Position numbers and translations under genes: made by a program | Assembly (NCBI RefSeq): GCF_017161265.1 | Contig: NZ_CP031393.1 | Location: 2,604,001 to 2,668,000 of the forward strand | Length of the DNA: 64,000 nt | Reading direction: 5' to 3' | Source: Treponema medium | Lineage (GTDB): Bacteria; Spirochaetota; Spirochaetia; Treponematales; Treponemataceae | The notes under the pieces: model-generated | The model's database searches: none | What the model was told of the DNA's origin: nothing | The model's input: only the letters and a program-made list of their open reading frames with translations | Shown here: in pieces, positions 9,431 to 17,785 of the stretch | Layout of the letters: every line of letters starts with the position of its first letter | Numbering within the stretch: position 1 is the first letter of the stretch

Positions 9431-10286
9431 CACAGCCCGCCAGTGTATCCGATAATCGGATAAAATCATAGATGGTCAATGATTCCGCACGGGCAGCGGG
9501 ATCGATTTCGGCTACTTTCAGCAGGGATTCCGCAGACAGCGTCTTTTTTCCTTTGGCAGCAAGGAACGCACTCAAATTATTCTTCACCGTTTTACGCCGC
9601 GCACTGAAAAGACCACGGACAAGGCTTAAAAAAAGACGCGCATCGCGTACCGGCTGCGGGGACTGTTTTTTGGTAAAACGGAGTGCCCGGGATTCGACAT
9701 TCGGTTTAGGCCAAAAGGCAGCGGGAGCAATATCACGAATCGGCTCTACATCATAAGCCCATTGGCACAACAGCGAAAACGACGAATAATCCGCACTTCC
9801 CGGAGCCGCGGTCATACGGAGACCGACCTCTTTTTGCACGGTTATAACCATACAGTCAAAAAAACACTCGGCTTCGATTGTCGCTGCGATGAGCTTTGCC
9901 GCAATATTGTACGGTAGATTCCCGAAAAAGGCCTTCGGCGCGTGCCGTTGATATTCAGTCTTCCACGTTTTAAGCACATCGCCTTCTATTAAATGAAACG
10001 AATGATATGAACCGAAATAGGACGTTAAAAGCTGTACGAAGCCGCGGTCTATTTCGAACACAGTTAGATCGGCGCCTGCCTCTAATAGCAATGACGTCAT
10101 CGAACCGAGACCCGGGCCGACTTCCCATACAGTATCCCCGGCGGAAAACCCGAGTGCGGAAATCAACTCCTGCCGTATATGTGCATTAATCAAAAAGTTT
10201 TGTCCGAATTTTTTCTGCATCCCGAACCCGTGTTCATCTAACACGGCAGCGAGTGCGGACGGCGCATTATAGTCGGGAAGTTTCAT
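9423..10286 (-). CDS. rsmA: 16S rRNA dimethyladenosine transferase
   Basis: 287 residues from the ATG at 10286 (MKLPDYNAPSALAAVL). An in-frame start 36 nt upstream would lie deeper in the thioesterase gene. Dimethylates the two adjacent adenosines in the 3' hairpin of 16S rRNA. Motifs: KKFGQNFLIN, SAM-binding VWEVGPGLGSMTSLLLEAG, acidic FEIDRGF, catalytic GNLPYNIAAKLI and FWPKPNVESRALR. The start overlaps the thioesterase end by 20 nt and the stop overlaps the next ORF. Confidence 0.95.
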   Translation of the reverse strand: MKLPDYNAPSALAAVLDEHGFGMQKKFGQNFLINAHIRQELISALGFSAGDTVWEVGPGLGSMTSLLLEAGADLTVFEIDRGFVQLLTSYFGSYHSFHLIEGDVLKTWKTEYQRHAPKAFFGNLPYNIAAKLIAATIEAECFFDCMVITVQKEVGLRMTAAPGSADYSSFSLLCQWAYDVEPIRDIAPAAFWPKPNVESRALRFTKKQSPQPVRDARLFLSLVRGLFSARRKTVKNNLSAFLAAKGKKTLSAESLLKVAEIDPAARAESLTIYDFIRLSDTLAGCDE

Positions 10287-11157
10287 GTTCAACCTGAAGC
10301 GGCCGTGCCATTTTCCGCTCATCAGCCCATTCGGTACGGGCGCGGAACACCTCGCTGCCGTCGGAAGTTCTCACAATAGAATGCACACATACGTTGTCTT
10401 CAATATGAGAGCAGCGGCAGCAGAGTTGTTCTCCATATTGAGCGGAAATCAAAAAATTGGTATCGAGGACGCGGAGCAATTTGCCGCGGCAAAAGTCCGC
10501 ATCCATAAACGACAATGCCCAGCGGATATAATTCAGATTATTGACATGCCCGTTCATATCGATATCCAAAAGCGAGAGATGGAACAACTCCTCGCGATCC
10601 CAGTGTGCCGGCAAGGGAATTTTTGCAAAAACCCGCCCTTCTAAATGCTCAGTACAAAACGCCAACGAACCGAACACCGTATCGTCAAGAACGGCAGGCT
10701 GATTGGTTTTCGTATTCAGCACAACCCAGCACGTACTGCCGCGCACACACAGCTCTCCATGTCGCCGCAACGAGTCTGCCGTCCATTCGATACCCCTCCG
10801 TTCCGCCGCATCAAAATCTTTAAAGGCCGCAGACAACGAAGCTTTCTTCCCGCCCTCGGCGTAGTAATAAGCAAAATCCCGAAAACAAAAAAGTCCCTTC
10901 GGCGGCTGCGCCCATGTTTGTAACGTCAGGCAATCGAGCCAGAGCGGATATTCATGTATTTCAAAATGTTGCTTGGAGATAATCCACATCAAACCTCGTT
11001 CTTGCAGCTGCGGCATAAATATACCGGTAGAGCTATAGTGATTAGCCGCCAAATCCTGCGAAAGCGCAGCAAGAGTTATCGGCGTACAACGGTACTGCCC
11101 GTCGATGGCTGTGGTCGGCACCGTATACGGCATCATATATTTATTGTCGAGTATCAT
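10267..11157 (-). CDS. acyl-ACP thioesterase
   Basis: About 296 residues from ATG 11157 (an upstream TTG at 11193 is possible, and no clear ribosome site decides). Two hotdog folds: the N-terminal one contains GLMWIISKQHFEIHEYP and LDCLTLQTWAQPPKG, the linker GSTCWVVLNTKTNQPA, and the C-terminal one carries the catalytic DIDMNGHVNNLNYIRW (Asn/His pair) as in the FatA/bacterial acyl-ACP thioesterase family. Releases fatty acids from acyl carrier protein and sets chain length. It heads the leftward cluster ending with rluA. Its upstream side carries a large palindromic repeat. Confidence 0.88.
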   Translation of the reverse strand: MILDNKYMMPYTVPTTAIDGQYRCTPITLAALSQDLAANHYSSTGIFMPQLQERGLMWIISKQHFEIHEYPLWLDCLTLQTWAQPPKGLFCFRDFAYYYAEGGKKASLSAAFKDFDAAERRGIEWTADSLRRHGELCVRGSTCWVVLNTKTNQPAVLDDTVFGSLAFCTEHLEGRVFAKIPLPAHWDREELFHLSLLDIDMNGHVNNLNYIRWALSFMDADFCRGKLLRVLDTNFLISAQYGEQLCCRCSHIEDNVCVHSIVRTSDGSEVFRARTEWADERKMARPLQVEHETSRL

Positions 11158-11215
11158 GGGAAGTAGAGTAATCGTTTTTAGCTCATTGTTCAATGTGTTT
11201 CAAATGCGTAATCAG

Positions 11216-11446
11216 GGCAACCGCATGAAAAATATTTTTAGCGGTTGCCTTCCTTCTGTGCGAAATTTTGCTTAAAATTTCGCACATTTTTCCAGCAGAC
11301 AGGTAAACGCATCAGATAGAGTAGATAAAAACCGCGGAAAAATTGAGACTGTGAGACCATTTGAACCGCGAAGAGGTTCAACTCTGGTCGAATAGTCTCA
11401 ATTTTTCCACGGGGGTGTTAAAAAAACGGTCTGATGCGTTTACCTG
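11216..11446. repeat. nested-palindrome repeat, family 2 copy 1
   Basis: In order: hairpin GGCAACCGC...GCGGTTGCC (11216-11249), hairpin TGTGCGAAATTTT...AAAATTTCGCACA (11257-11286), outer 17-bp perfect arms (11300-11316 / 11430-11446), inner arms (11332-11350 / 11394-11412) and a central 33-nt core (11356-11388) with its own small hairpin TTGAACC/GGTTCAA. The core is identical to 63459-63491 and related to the complement of 17012-17044, while both arm pairs differ in sequence. The right outer arm includes the stop codon of the SGNH gene. Confidence 0.85.
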
Positions 11447-12648
11447 AATACATAGTCGCGGTGCAGGCGGTCAATGAAGCGCTTCATTAAATACTCGCCG
11501 CCCTCGATTGTGTAGTGAATACCGTCGCTTTGCATGAGGGGTATCCATGCGCTGCCTTCAGGCTTAATTGCGCCGATGTATCCCGTTCCATATTGTTCGA
11601 CAAGGCTTTTAAGCGAAATTCTGACCAGCTTTTTAGAATCGTATTCTTCCGCTATGGAATCGTGCACTGCATTTAGATATTGCATCTTTTCGTTATATGC
11701 AGCGCTCCGCACGACCGGTAAGCCGAGCCAGTACAGTCGCGGAACGGAAGCGAGCGCAGTGTCGAGATGTACTTTTACCATTTTACGGTACACCTCTTCC
11801 CATTCGGGCGAGCCTGCCGTAAGAATGATGCCGCCGGTTGTCCACATATCCTGATAGTCGTTCATGCCTAAAAAGGCAACCACGGCATCAAAGCGTTCCC
11901 CGTCTTTTTGAACGGCAAAAACGGCTTCAAGTTTTTGCGGCCAGTTATAGTAATCGGAACGGAGAAAACCGGAAGAAGGAACGCTTAACTCCCGTATTGC
12001 AATAGAAGAGTCGGAGCCGAGTGCGCGGGTCATACCGGCAGCGATACTGCGCATCTGGGAATCTCCAAAAAAGAATAGACGCAACGGCATCCGTGCAGAA
12101 TGAACGACCGGTAGAGCAACATTGCGGAGCATCTCTTTAGAAACCTGCCCGAACAATTCCGCAGGCAGACCGCCGCCGCTTAAATTATCCGAAAAACCGG
12201 GTATTGTTTCGATATAGCCTTGCTCACCGGTTACCGCATAAAAAGCGGCGACCTCGCTGTCGTACACCCCTTGGTGGTAAAAAAACGTATCCCATTCGCT
12301 GCGCTCCGTTAACCTCGCCGTTCGTATAAACGCATTCCTCAATACGGGGATAACGGCAGCAACAGGAGAAGATTCGGTAACGGAAACAATCGGTGCGGTG
12401 AGCGCACTGTAAATATTTTTTAGAGAGGCCCTTTTGATGTTTTGCACCGGATGCGCAAGCCGCTGCCCTAAAAACGGAATAAGAATAATCAGTGTTAGCA
12501 CAGCAAAGAAAAAACACTGATTGGGAGAGTACCGACCGTTCCGCTCTTGCTCACTGTTTTGCCTGTGTTGCGTTTTTTGTCCTTGTCGATCGTTGTATTC
12601 TTGCCACTCTTGTTGAAGCGGTTTGCCGTGTTGACTGTTTTCACTCAT
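11440..12648 (-). CDS. SGNH/GDSL-type hydrolase (DUF459-like), acyltransferase partner
   Basis: 402 residues: a cytoplasmic, glutamine-rich N-terminus (~45 residues), one membrane helix (FFFAVLTLIILIPFL) and an extracytoplasmic SGNH domain. SGNH motifs: FFFGDSQMRSI (nucleophile Ser), VVAFLGMNDYQDM (Asn block) and a C-terminal DGIHYT (Asp/His). Such proteins transfer or remove O-acetyl groups on cell-surface glycans together with an MBOAT protein, and one is encoded 15 nt upstream in the same direction. The substrate is unknown. The stop codon lies in a palindromic repeat arm. Confidence 0.85.
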   Translation of the reverse strand: MSENSQHGKPLQQEWQEYNDRQGQKTQHRQNSEQERNGRYSPNQCFFFAVLTLIILIPFLGQRLAHPVQNIKRASLKNIYSALTAPIVSVTESSPVAAVIPVLRNAFIRTARLTERSEWDTFFYHQGVYDSEVAAFYAVTGEQGYIETIPGFSDNLSGGGLPAELFGQVSKEMLRNVALPVVHSARMPLRLFFFGDSQMRSIAAGMTRALGSDSSIAIRELSVPSSGFLRSDYYNWPQKLEAVFAVQKDGERFDAVVAFLGMNDYQDMWTTGGIILTAGSPEWEEVYRKMVKVHLDTALASVPRLYWLGLPVVRSAAYNEKMQYLNAVHDSIAEEYDSKKLVRISLKSLVEQYGTGYIGAIKPEGSAWIPLMQSDGIHYTIEGGEYLMKRFIDRLHRDYVFR

Positions 12649-12663
12649 ACTCTGCGTATCCCC

Positions 12664-14277
12664 CTAAAATCCGAAGTAGATAAACGGTGCGATGCCGGAG
12701 GTTGACACAATATTAAGTCCGACAAAAAACAGCACAACGGCAGCGGCCTTTACCGTAAGCGGCAACCGTACATACCGTGCAAAATACGCGCGGCGCGTCT
12801 CTTCTTTCGGGATTTGCAGTAGAAAGGCGGCGGCAAGCGGTACCAGCACAAACCAATGCACCGTGCGAAACGGCTGTGTGATATTCTTGAGCGAAGAAAG
12901 ATACAACGTAATTTCCCGCACAGTATTCGACCGGAAAATCAGCCAGCTGATATTGATAAACACAAACATGCCGCCGAGCCGAAGCAGCCGCTTTAGGTCA
13001 ATGTTCCGTCCGGCAATCCGTACTGTACTGCGACGCGGTTTTCCGGCTGCGATACGATGTTCGTCAGTTAGTACCGATGACGGCGTTTCATTCTCTACCG
13101 TTTCCTTTCCCGCTTCGGCACCGATTGTACCGGCAGCGGCAATGCTGTATCCTGTATCAGACACAATACTCGCGGCGGCGCGGCGTTCTTTGCCAAGCAC
13201 AGCGGCTACCCGCTCTGCAGCGCAAGCAAGTCCCTGCAACAGCCCCCACAGCACAAAGGGAATAGAACCGCCATGCCACACCCCTGCAATAAGCATTGTC
13301 CCGACCAGCGCAAACACCGTGCGAAGTAAACCGTAGCGTGAGCCGCCGAAGGAGAAATACACATAATCGCGCAGCCACGACGAAAAGCTGATATGCCAGC
13401 GCCGCCAAAACTCGCTCACCGATTGAGAAAGATACGGCCGGTTAAAGTTCTGCGGCGCTTCAAAACCGAGTAAAAGCCCAATGCCGATCGCCATATCGCT
13501 GTAACCGGAAAAGTCGCAGTAAATGACAAATGTGTACGACACCAAAGCGACAAGCAGTTCGAGGGTATTACACTGTGCAGGATTCGCAAATACGGGATCG
13601 ACGGCAAGCACGGAAAGAAAGGTTGCCAGCACCATCTTTTTATACAGCCCCGACAAGATCAGCAGTACGCTGCGGTCAAAGGCTATCGGACGTTCCGCCG
13701 TTGCATCCTGTGTAAGATTGTCAGGCAATGCTGTAAAAAAGGCTTCCGCCTGCACAATGGGTCCCGACGCCAGTTGCGGAAAAAACGAGATATAGAGCAG
13801 CACTTCGATAAACGATTGAACCGGCCGCATCTTGCAAAGATAAATATCAAAGATATAGCTCATCGAGCGAAACGTATAGTAAGAAATTCCTACCGGCAAT
13901 AAGAGCGAGTAACTTTGCAGTTGTAACAACAGCGGCGCTTGGAGCTGTCCGTTAAAAAATGTGTAGTTTAAAAAGGAAACAGCAGTATAAAAATATTTAA
14001 AAAAGCCGAGAAAGAGAATATGCAAAACGGTACCGGTTATCATCGTAACGGTACGGGGAATATAGTTTTTTTGTATACCGAGCAGATAACCGGTAAGACC
14101 GGACAGCGCCGACACTCCAAACAGCAAGAGGCAAAAGCGCCAATCCCAGCAGGCATAAAAAAAATAGCTTGCGCAGGTAAGCAGCACAATCCGTTGTCTT
14201 TTCCGCCTGAATACATACCAGTACAGAAAAAAAACAACGGAAAAAAAGAGCGCAAACCGGAGTGTCGGAAATAACAT
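12664..14277 (-). CDS. MBOAT family membrane O-acyltransferase (AlgI-like)
   Basis: 537 residues with about ten hydrophobic segments. The family core is clear: LPVGISYYTFRSMSYIFDIY, FFPQLASGPIVQ, YCDFSGYSDMAIGIGLLLGF, NFNRPYLSQSVSEFWRRWHIS, and LIAGVWHGGSIPFVLWG with the catalytic His. Carries acyl groups across the membrane for O-acylation of an exocellular glycan. Residues ~375-430 are a hydrophilic insert not typical of AlgI. Pairs with the SGNH protein downstream (15-nt gap). ATG at 14277. Confidence 0.93.
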   Translation of the reverse strand: MLFPTLRFALFFSVVFFLYWYVFRRKRQRIVLLTCASYFFYACWDWRFCLLLFGVSALSGLTGYLLGIQKNYIPRTVTMITGTVLHILFLGFFKYFYTAVSFLNYTFFNGQLQAPLLLQLQSYSLLLPVGISYYTFRSMSYIFDIYLCKMRPVQSFIEVLLYISFFPQLASGPIVQAEAFFTALPDNLTQDATAERPIAFDRSVLLILSGLYKKMVLATFLSVLAVDPVFANPAQCNTLELLVALVSYTFVIYCDFSGYSDMAIGIGLLLGFEAPQNFNRPYLSQSVSEFWRRWHISFSSWLRDYVYFSFGGSRYGLLRTVFALVGTMLIAGVWHGGSIPFVLWGLLQGLACAAERVAAVLGKERRAAASIVSDTGYSIAAAGTIGAEAGKETVENETPSSVLTDEHRIAAGKPRRSTVRIAGRNIDLKRLLRLGGMFVFINISWLIFRSNTVREITLYLSSLKNITQPFRTVHWFVLVPLAAAFLLQIPKEETRRAYFARYVRLPLTVKAAAVVLFFVGLNIVSTSGIAPFIYFGF

Positions 14278-14288
14278 CTCTCAAGAGA

Positions 14289-14912
14289 TTAAGGAAGCGC
14301 TGCCGGTTTGTTTGCCATCTTGCGCTGAATATCGGCGGCGCGATTCGCCGGCATCAACGAGAACCAGTATGCAACGGAAGATGTTTTGTTCGCTTTTTTT
14401 GCGATTGCCTCTACCGCCCGCAACACATCGATAATATCCTGATCATCCATTTGCAGCAGGTTTGCGACCGCCTTCTCGGGCGGCATACCATTGATATACC
14501 GTGCAATCTGATCGATATTCGCTTCCCGCATATCCCGTTCCGTCATCATCTGTTTAAAAGATTTTTCTTTTTCTTCTATGATAGAAAGCCGGTCGTCCAG
14601 TTCCTGTGATACCTGTGCCGCTTCTTTTTCGCGGGCGGTAACATCAGCTTCTTTTTTATCAAGCTCCTGCGAACGGACATCCAAGGCAATCAACCGCTTT
14701 GCATACCGGTCGGCATCCAAATCCGCATCCGCATCAGCCGGAGAAGCGACACCAGCCGGCGTCTTTAATCCGAACAACGAGTATACCGGTGAAAAAACTC
14801 CCCGTGCATTGATTAAGCCGAGATAGCTGAACCAAAAAAGTCCGCCGAAAACCAATATAATAATCAATAAAAGCAATACTATTACTCGTCCAAAAGAACC
14901 TCTACGTCTCAC
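14289..14912 (-). CDS. flbB: periplasmic flagellar collar protein FlbB (MotE-like)
   Basis: GTG at 14912 follows GGGAGGA with good spacing. An in-frame ATG 45 nt upstream has no such site. About 207 residues: short basic N-terminus, one membrane helix (VIVLLLLIIILVFGGLFWF), a long Lys/Glu coiled coil (~residues 65-125), then the MotE/MgtE-N-like domain (IDQIARYINGMPPEKAVANL, MPANRAADIQRKMANKP). FlbB is known in spirochaetes as a base protein of the periplasmic flagellar collar. Here it stands apart from other flagellar genes. Confidence 0.8.
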   Translation of the reverse strand: MRRRGSFGRVIVLLLLIIILVFGGLFWFSYLGLINARGVFSPVYSLFGLKTPAGVASPADADADLDADRYAKRLIALDVRSQELDKKEADVTAREKEAAQVSQELDDRLSIIEEKEKSFKQMMTERDMREANIDQIARYINGMPPEKAVANLLQMDDQDIIDVLRAVEAIAKKANKTSSVAYWFSLMPANRAADIQRKMANKPAALP

Positions 14913-15009
14913 CGGAGTCCTCCCTGCATATTTCAGTATCGGTAAAAATCTCAACAAATATTAGGACATCTCTAAAAAGCATTTTTTTAAAGCGCCCTAT
15001 CAGTGCTCG

Positions 15010-16008
15010 TTAATGTTTATAGAGATATTGAAAGTATTCCATATCGGTTGATAATATCTTTTCTGTATCGGGAAGCGCATTTTGATATACCTCAAGGCTC
15101 TTCCAAAAGCTATAAAACTCAGGGGACTTGCCGTACGATGCAGCATAGATTGCGGTAGCCTGCGCATCTGCCGTTCCCTTTATCTTCTCCGACTCGGAAT
15201 ACGCCTTTGACAAAATGCTCTTTTTCTCGTTTTCCAATTTACCGAGCCATTCCGCCTTTTTTCCCTCACCGGTAGAACGGAACGTTTGTGCAATCTGATT
15301 CCGTTCCTTAATCATTCTATTATAGACCGAAACCTGCAATTCATCAGAATATTTTATCTCTTTAAAAATAACGTCGATAACCTCAATGCCGAAATCTTCC
15401 AGCTGCATATTTGCCTTCTTTAAAATTTCGGCGGCCAGCACATCGCGCCCTTTTTCGATAGCGGCATATACCACCTTTTCCGAACCGGTTACCTCCTCCA
15501 GCTTCACTTCGTCCGTATTCAATCCGAATTGCTCTTGATGGACGGTTTCGTTAATGTTGTTGGTGCTGCGGACAACGTCATCCAAACTATTAACGGTGAT
15601 AATATCCCGTACCGACGAGTCGATAATATCGGAGAGACGTGAATACGCGCCTTCGTAGGTTACGAGCGACTGATAAAACTTACGGATATCCGAAATACGC
15701 CAACGGCTGGTCGTATTTACCTCGATAAACTGCTTTTCTTTCGTAAGGATTTTTTGAGGGTCGCCATCGATGCGTAACAGTTTTGCCGTATATCGATGCA
15801 CTTGATGCAAAATCGGCATTTTAAAATGAATTCCCGCCTCCGTTTCGGTTTTGACAATCTCGCCAAACTGAGTGATGATAGCCGTCTGCCCCTCATGTAA
15901 GATGTAAAAAGGCTGTATCATCACCACCAGAATAAGTACAGCCAGTAATGCCACACCTACCTGTACTACCTTTTTAGTCTTTACCGGATCTATTTTACGC
16001 GCTCTCAC
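15010..16008 (-). CDS. hflC: HflC, SPFH-family FtsH protease modulator
   Basis: 332 residues. One N-terminal membrane helix (VGVALLAVLILVVMIQPFYIL), then a band-7/SPFH domain (EGQTAIITQFGEIVKTETEAGIHFKMPILHQVHRY) and a long helical region (AEILKKANMQLEDFGIEVIDV through KKAEWLGKLENEKKSILSKA). Forms with HflK a periplasm-facing cage around FtsH in bacteria studied. Its ATG overlaps the hflK stop by 4 nt. Pairing with hflK makes the assignment firm. Confidence 0.95.
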   Translation of the reverse strand: MRARKIDPVKTKKVVQVGVALLAVLILVVMIQPFYILHEGQTAIITQFGEIVKTETEAGIHFKMPILHQVHRYTAKLLRIDGDPQKILTKEKQFIEVNTTSRWRISDIRKFYQSLVTYEGAYSRLSDIIDSSVRDIITVNSLDDVVRSTNNINETVHQEQFGLNTDEVKLEEVTGSEKVVYAAIEKGRDVLAAEILKKANMQLEDFGIEVIDVIFKEIKYSDELQVSVYNRMIKERNQIAQTFRSTGEGKKAEWLGKLENEKKSILSKAYSESEKIKGTADAQATAIYAASYGKSPEFYSFWKSLEVYQNALPDTEKILSTDMEYFQYLYKH

Positions 16009-16943
16009 TGTTCCCCTCCCGAAAGATTTTTTAACGGTAAGAAATTTTTGACGTTTTTATCGATGAAGATTACCTTATCGGTATTTGAAAATATCTTATC
16101 GAGTGTTTCAAGATAGAGCCGCCGCTTGGTAATATCGGGCGCCTTGCTGTACTCGGCATACACGGCATTAAATCGGGCGACATCTCCTTCCGCCTTGTTG
16201 ACCCGTTCCGCCGCATAGCCGCGCGCTTCCTGAATCATCCGGTCGGCCTCTCCTTTCGCTTTGGGAATTTCCTTGTTATAGGCTTCTTTACCTTCGTTAA
16301 TCATCCTGTTCATATCCTGAATGGCGATGTTAACGTCCTCAAAGGCTTGCTGCACGTCCTCAGGCGGGATAACGTTTTGCAGCTGCACCGACGAAACCGC
16401 AATGCCGAGGCCCAGCTGCTTATACTTTTCGTTCATAATCTCCTTTGCAGAGAACTGAATGGAGTCGCGTTCCGACCCCATAATATCCAAAATGGCGCGG
16501 TCGCCGATTAGACTGTTGATTGCCGCAGTGGACACATCGCGGACGGTGTTAATCCGTTCCCCTTCTTCAACATTAAAGAGCCATGCCTTAGGGTCGATAA
16601 TGCGGTACTGTACCGTCCATTCAACATTGATGATGTTGAGGTCGCCGGTCAGCATAGAAGATTCGGTGAGGATATTATTCCGGTACTGACTCCGGTCTGA
16701 TGCCATCGTCGTACGAAAGCCGAATTCTTCCTTTTGAACGGTTGTAACCGGAATGTGATACACCCGCTCGACAATCGGGATAATAAACTGCAACCCGGGC
16801 TGCAGCGTCCGGTTGTACTTACCGAGCCGAGTTACCACACCGTTATCCGTTGTCGAAACAACGGTAAAACTGAAAAATGCCAAGATAACGAGTACAACCG
16901 CTGCGCCTATCGCAACGAGCTGTCCGTTTTTTAATTGCTTCAT
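16005..16943 (-). CDS. hflK: HflK, SPFH-family FtsH protease modulator
   Basis: 312 residues. Membrane helix VAIGAAVVLVILAFFSFTVV, SPFH domain TDNGVVTRLGKYNRTLQPGLQFIIPIVERVYHIPVT, then VQLQNVIPPEDVQQAFEDVN and RMIQEARGYAAERVNKAEGDVARF, which are typical of HflK. Upstream gene of the hflKC pair; ATG 16943 follows GGAGGG. The 5' flank (16961-17094) is a family 2 palindromic repeat, so the promoter lies in or beyond it. Confidence 0.95.
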   Translation of the reverse strand: MKQLKNGQLVAIGAAVVLVILAFFSFTVVSTTDNGVVTRLGKYNRTLQPGLQFIIPIVERVYHIPVTTVQKEEFGFRTTMASDRSQYRNNILTESSMLTGDLNIINVEWTVQYRIIDPKAWLFNVEEGERINTVRDVSTAAINSLIGDRAILDIMGSERDSIQFSAKEIMNEKYKQLGLGIAVSSVQLQNVIPPEDVQQAFEDVNIAIQDMNRMINEGKEAYNKEIPKAKGEADRMIQEARGYAAERVNKAEGDVARFNAVYAEYSKAPDITKRRLYLETLDKIFSNTDKVIFIDKNVKNFLPLKNLSGGEQ

Positions 16944-16960
16944 TGAAACTCCCTCCGGGT

Positions 16961-17094
16961 AAGCACATCAGATGTTTATAGTATTCCCCCGCAAAATATA
17001 TAAGCAGTCCGACCAGAGTTTCGCCGCGTTGCGGCTCAAATGGTCGTCCAGCTTATATATTTTGCGGTATCAGATTGATCCATCTGCTGTGTTT
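16961..17094. repeat. nested-palindrome repeat, family 2 copy 2
   Basis: Outer imperfect arms AAGCACATCAGATG (16961-16974) and CATCTGCTGTGTTT (17081-17094). Inner 17-bp perfect arms (16989-17005 / 17051-17067). The central 33 nt (17012-17044) is the reverse-complement counterpart of the core in copies 1 and 3, but its small stem reads GCCGC/GCGGC instead of GAACC/GGTTC, i.e. paired changes on both sides. The two hairpins seen beside copy 1 are absent. Confidence 0.8.
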
Positions 17095-17175
17095 GCTCGT
17101 CTTTTATCATAAACACCCCATATTCGCCTCACTTGCATTGCATAGCGCTGTCTGATTTGAAGCGGGCATGAGGTT

Positions 17176-17487
17176 TTATTCATAATCCGACAAAATTTTG
17201 TCTAAATCTCTTTTTCCATATGAAACATGTATTACCGTCGCAATATCTTTTTCTACAACATAAAAGATAGAATAATTGCCTATGGAAAAATAACGAACAC
17301 CTATTGAATACCATGGTTCATGCGGGTAAAGATGGTAACTTTCCGCCATAAAACTCAAACTATCCATAGCAGAGTAGAGTTTAGTTAAAATGGCATCTGC
17401 GTTAATTTTCGATTGTAATTTATTCAAAATATAAGCATAAATGTCTGCTATATCATTTTTTGCTTGATCTGATAAAACTACTTCCAT
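17176..17487 (-). CDS. RelE/ParE-family toxin
   Basis: 103 residues, the usual length. Features: MEVVLSDQAKNDIADIYAYILNK at the N-terminus, the central helix pair, then YFSIGNYSIFYVVEKDIATVIHVSYGKRDLDKIL, the strand-rich C-terminus with basic residues shared by ParE/RelE toxins. The start overlaps the upstream antitoxin stop by one base (TAATG). ParE-like members act on gyrase and RelE-like ones on ribosomal mRNA; I cannot tell which. Confidence 0.88.
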   Translation of the reverse strand: MEVVLSDQAKNDIADIYAYILNKLQSKINADAILTKLYSAMDSLSFMAESYHLYPHEPWYSIGVRYFSIGNYSIFYVVEKDIATVIHVSYGKRDLDKILSDYE

Positions 17488-17723
17488 TATGCGAACCGGC
17501 TTTTTATTTCTGAAAAGGCTTCTTTAACAGGGGTAACCCTTCCTCCTTTCATATCATCAAATCCTTTTTGCATTTTTGCTTTAAATTCCTCATCGGATTC
17601 AATTAATGGATTCAGTCTTTTCTGTGCATATTGATAAAGAAGAAAATCAAGATATTTTGAGGCATCGTCGAGACAAGCTTCCGGTAACGTTTTTATCTGC
17701 TTGATAACTGTTTCGTAGGACAT
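17487..17723 (-). CDS. type II antitoxin (DUF2281/RelB-like)
   Basis: 78 residues. N-terminal half SYETVIKQIKTLPEACLDDASKYLDFLLY resembles DUF2281-type antitoxins. The C-terminal half is polar (EEFKAKMQKGFDDMKGGRVTPVKEAFSEIKSRF), as expected for a toxin-wrapping region. ATG at 17723 with an AAGGGGAAG purine tract upstream. First gene of a toxin-antitoxin operon that probably represses itself. Confidence 0.82.
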   Translation of the reverse strand: MSYETVIKQIKTLPEACLDDASKYLDFLLYQYAQKRLNPLIESDEEFKAKMQKGFDDMKGGRVTPVKEAFSEIKSRFA

Positions 17724-17785
17724 CTTCTTCCCCTTATTGCGGCTAGTTTACCATACCTTTCGAAAAAATTCTATAAATTCCCTCC

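Noticed and set aside
12692-13336. 214-codon frame antisense to the MBOAT gene
   Set aside because: The opposite strand carries a complete MBOAT protein with all motifs; this is a shadow.
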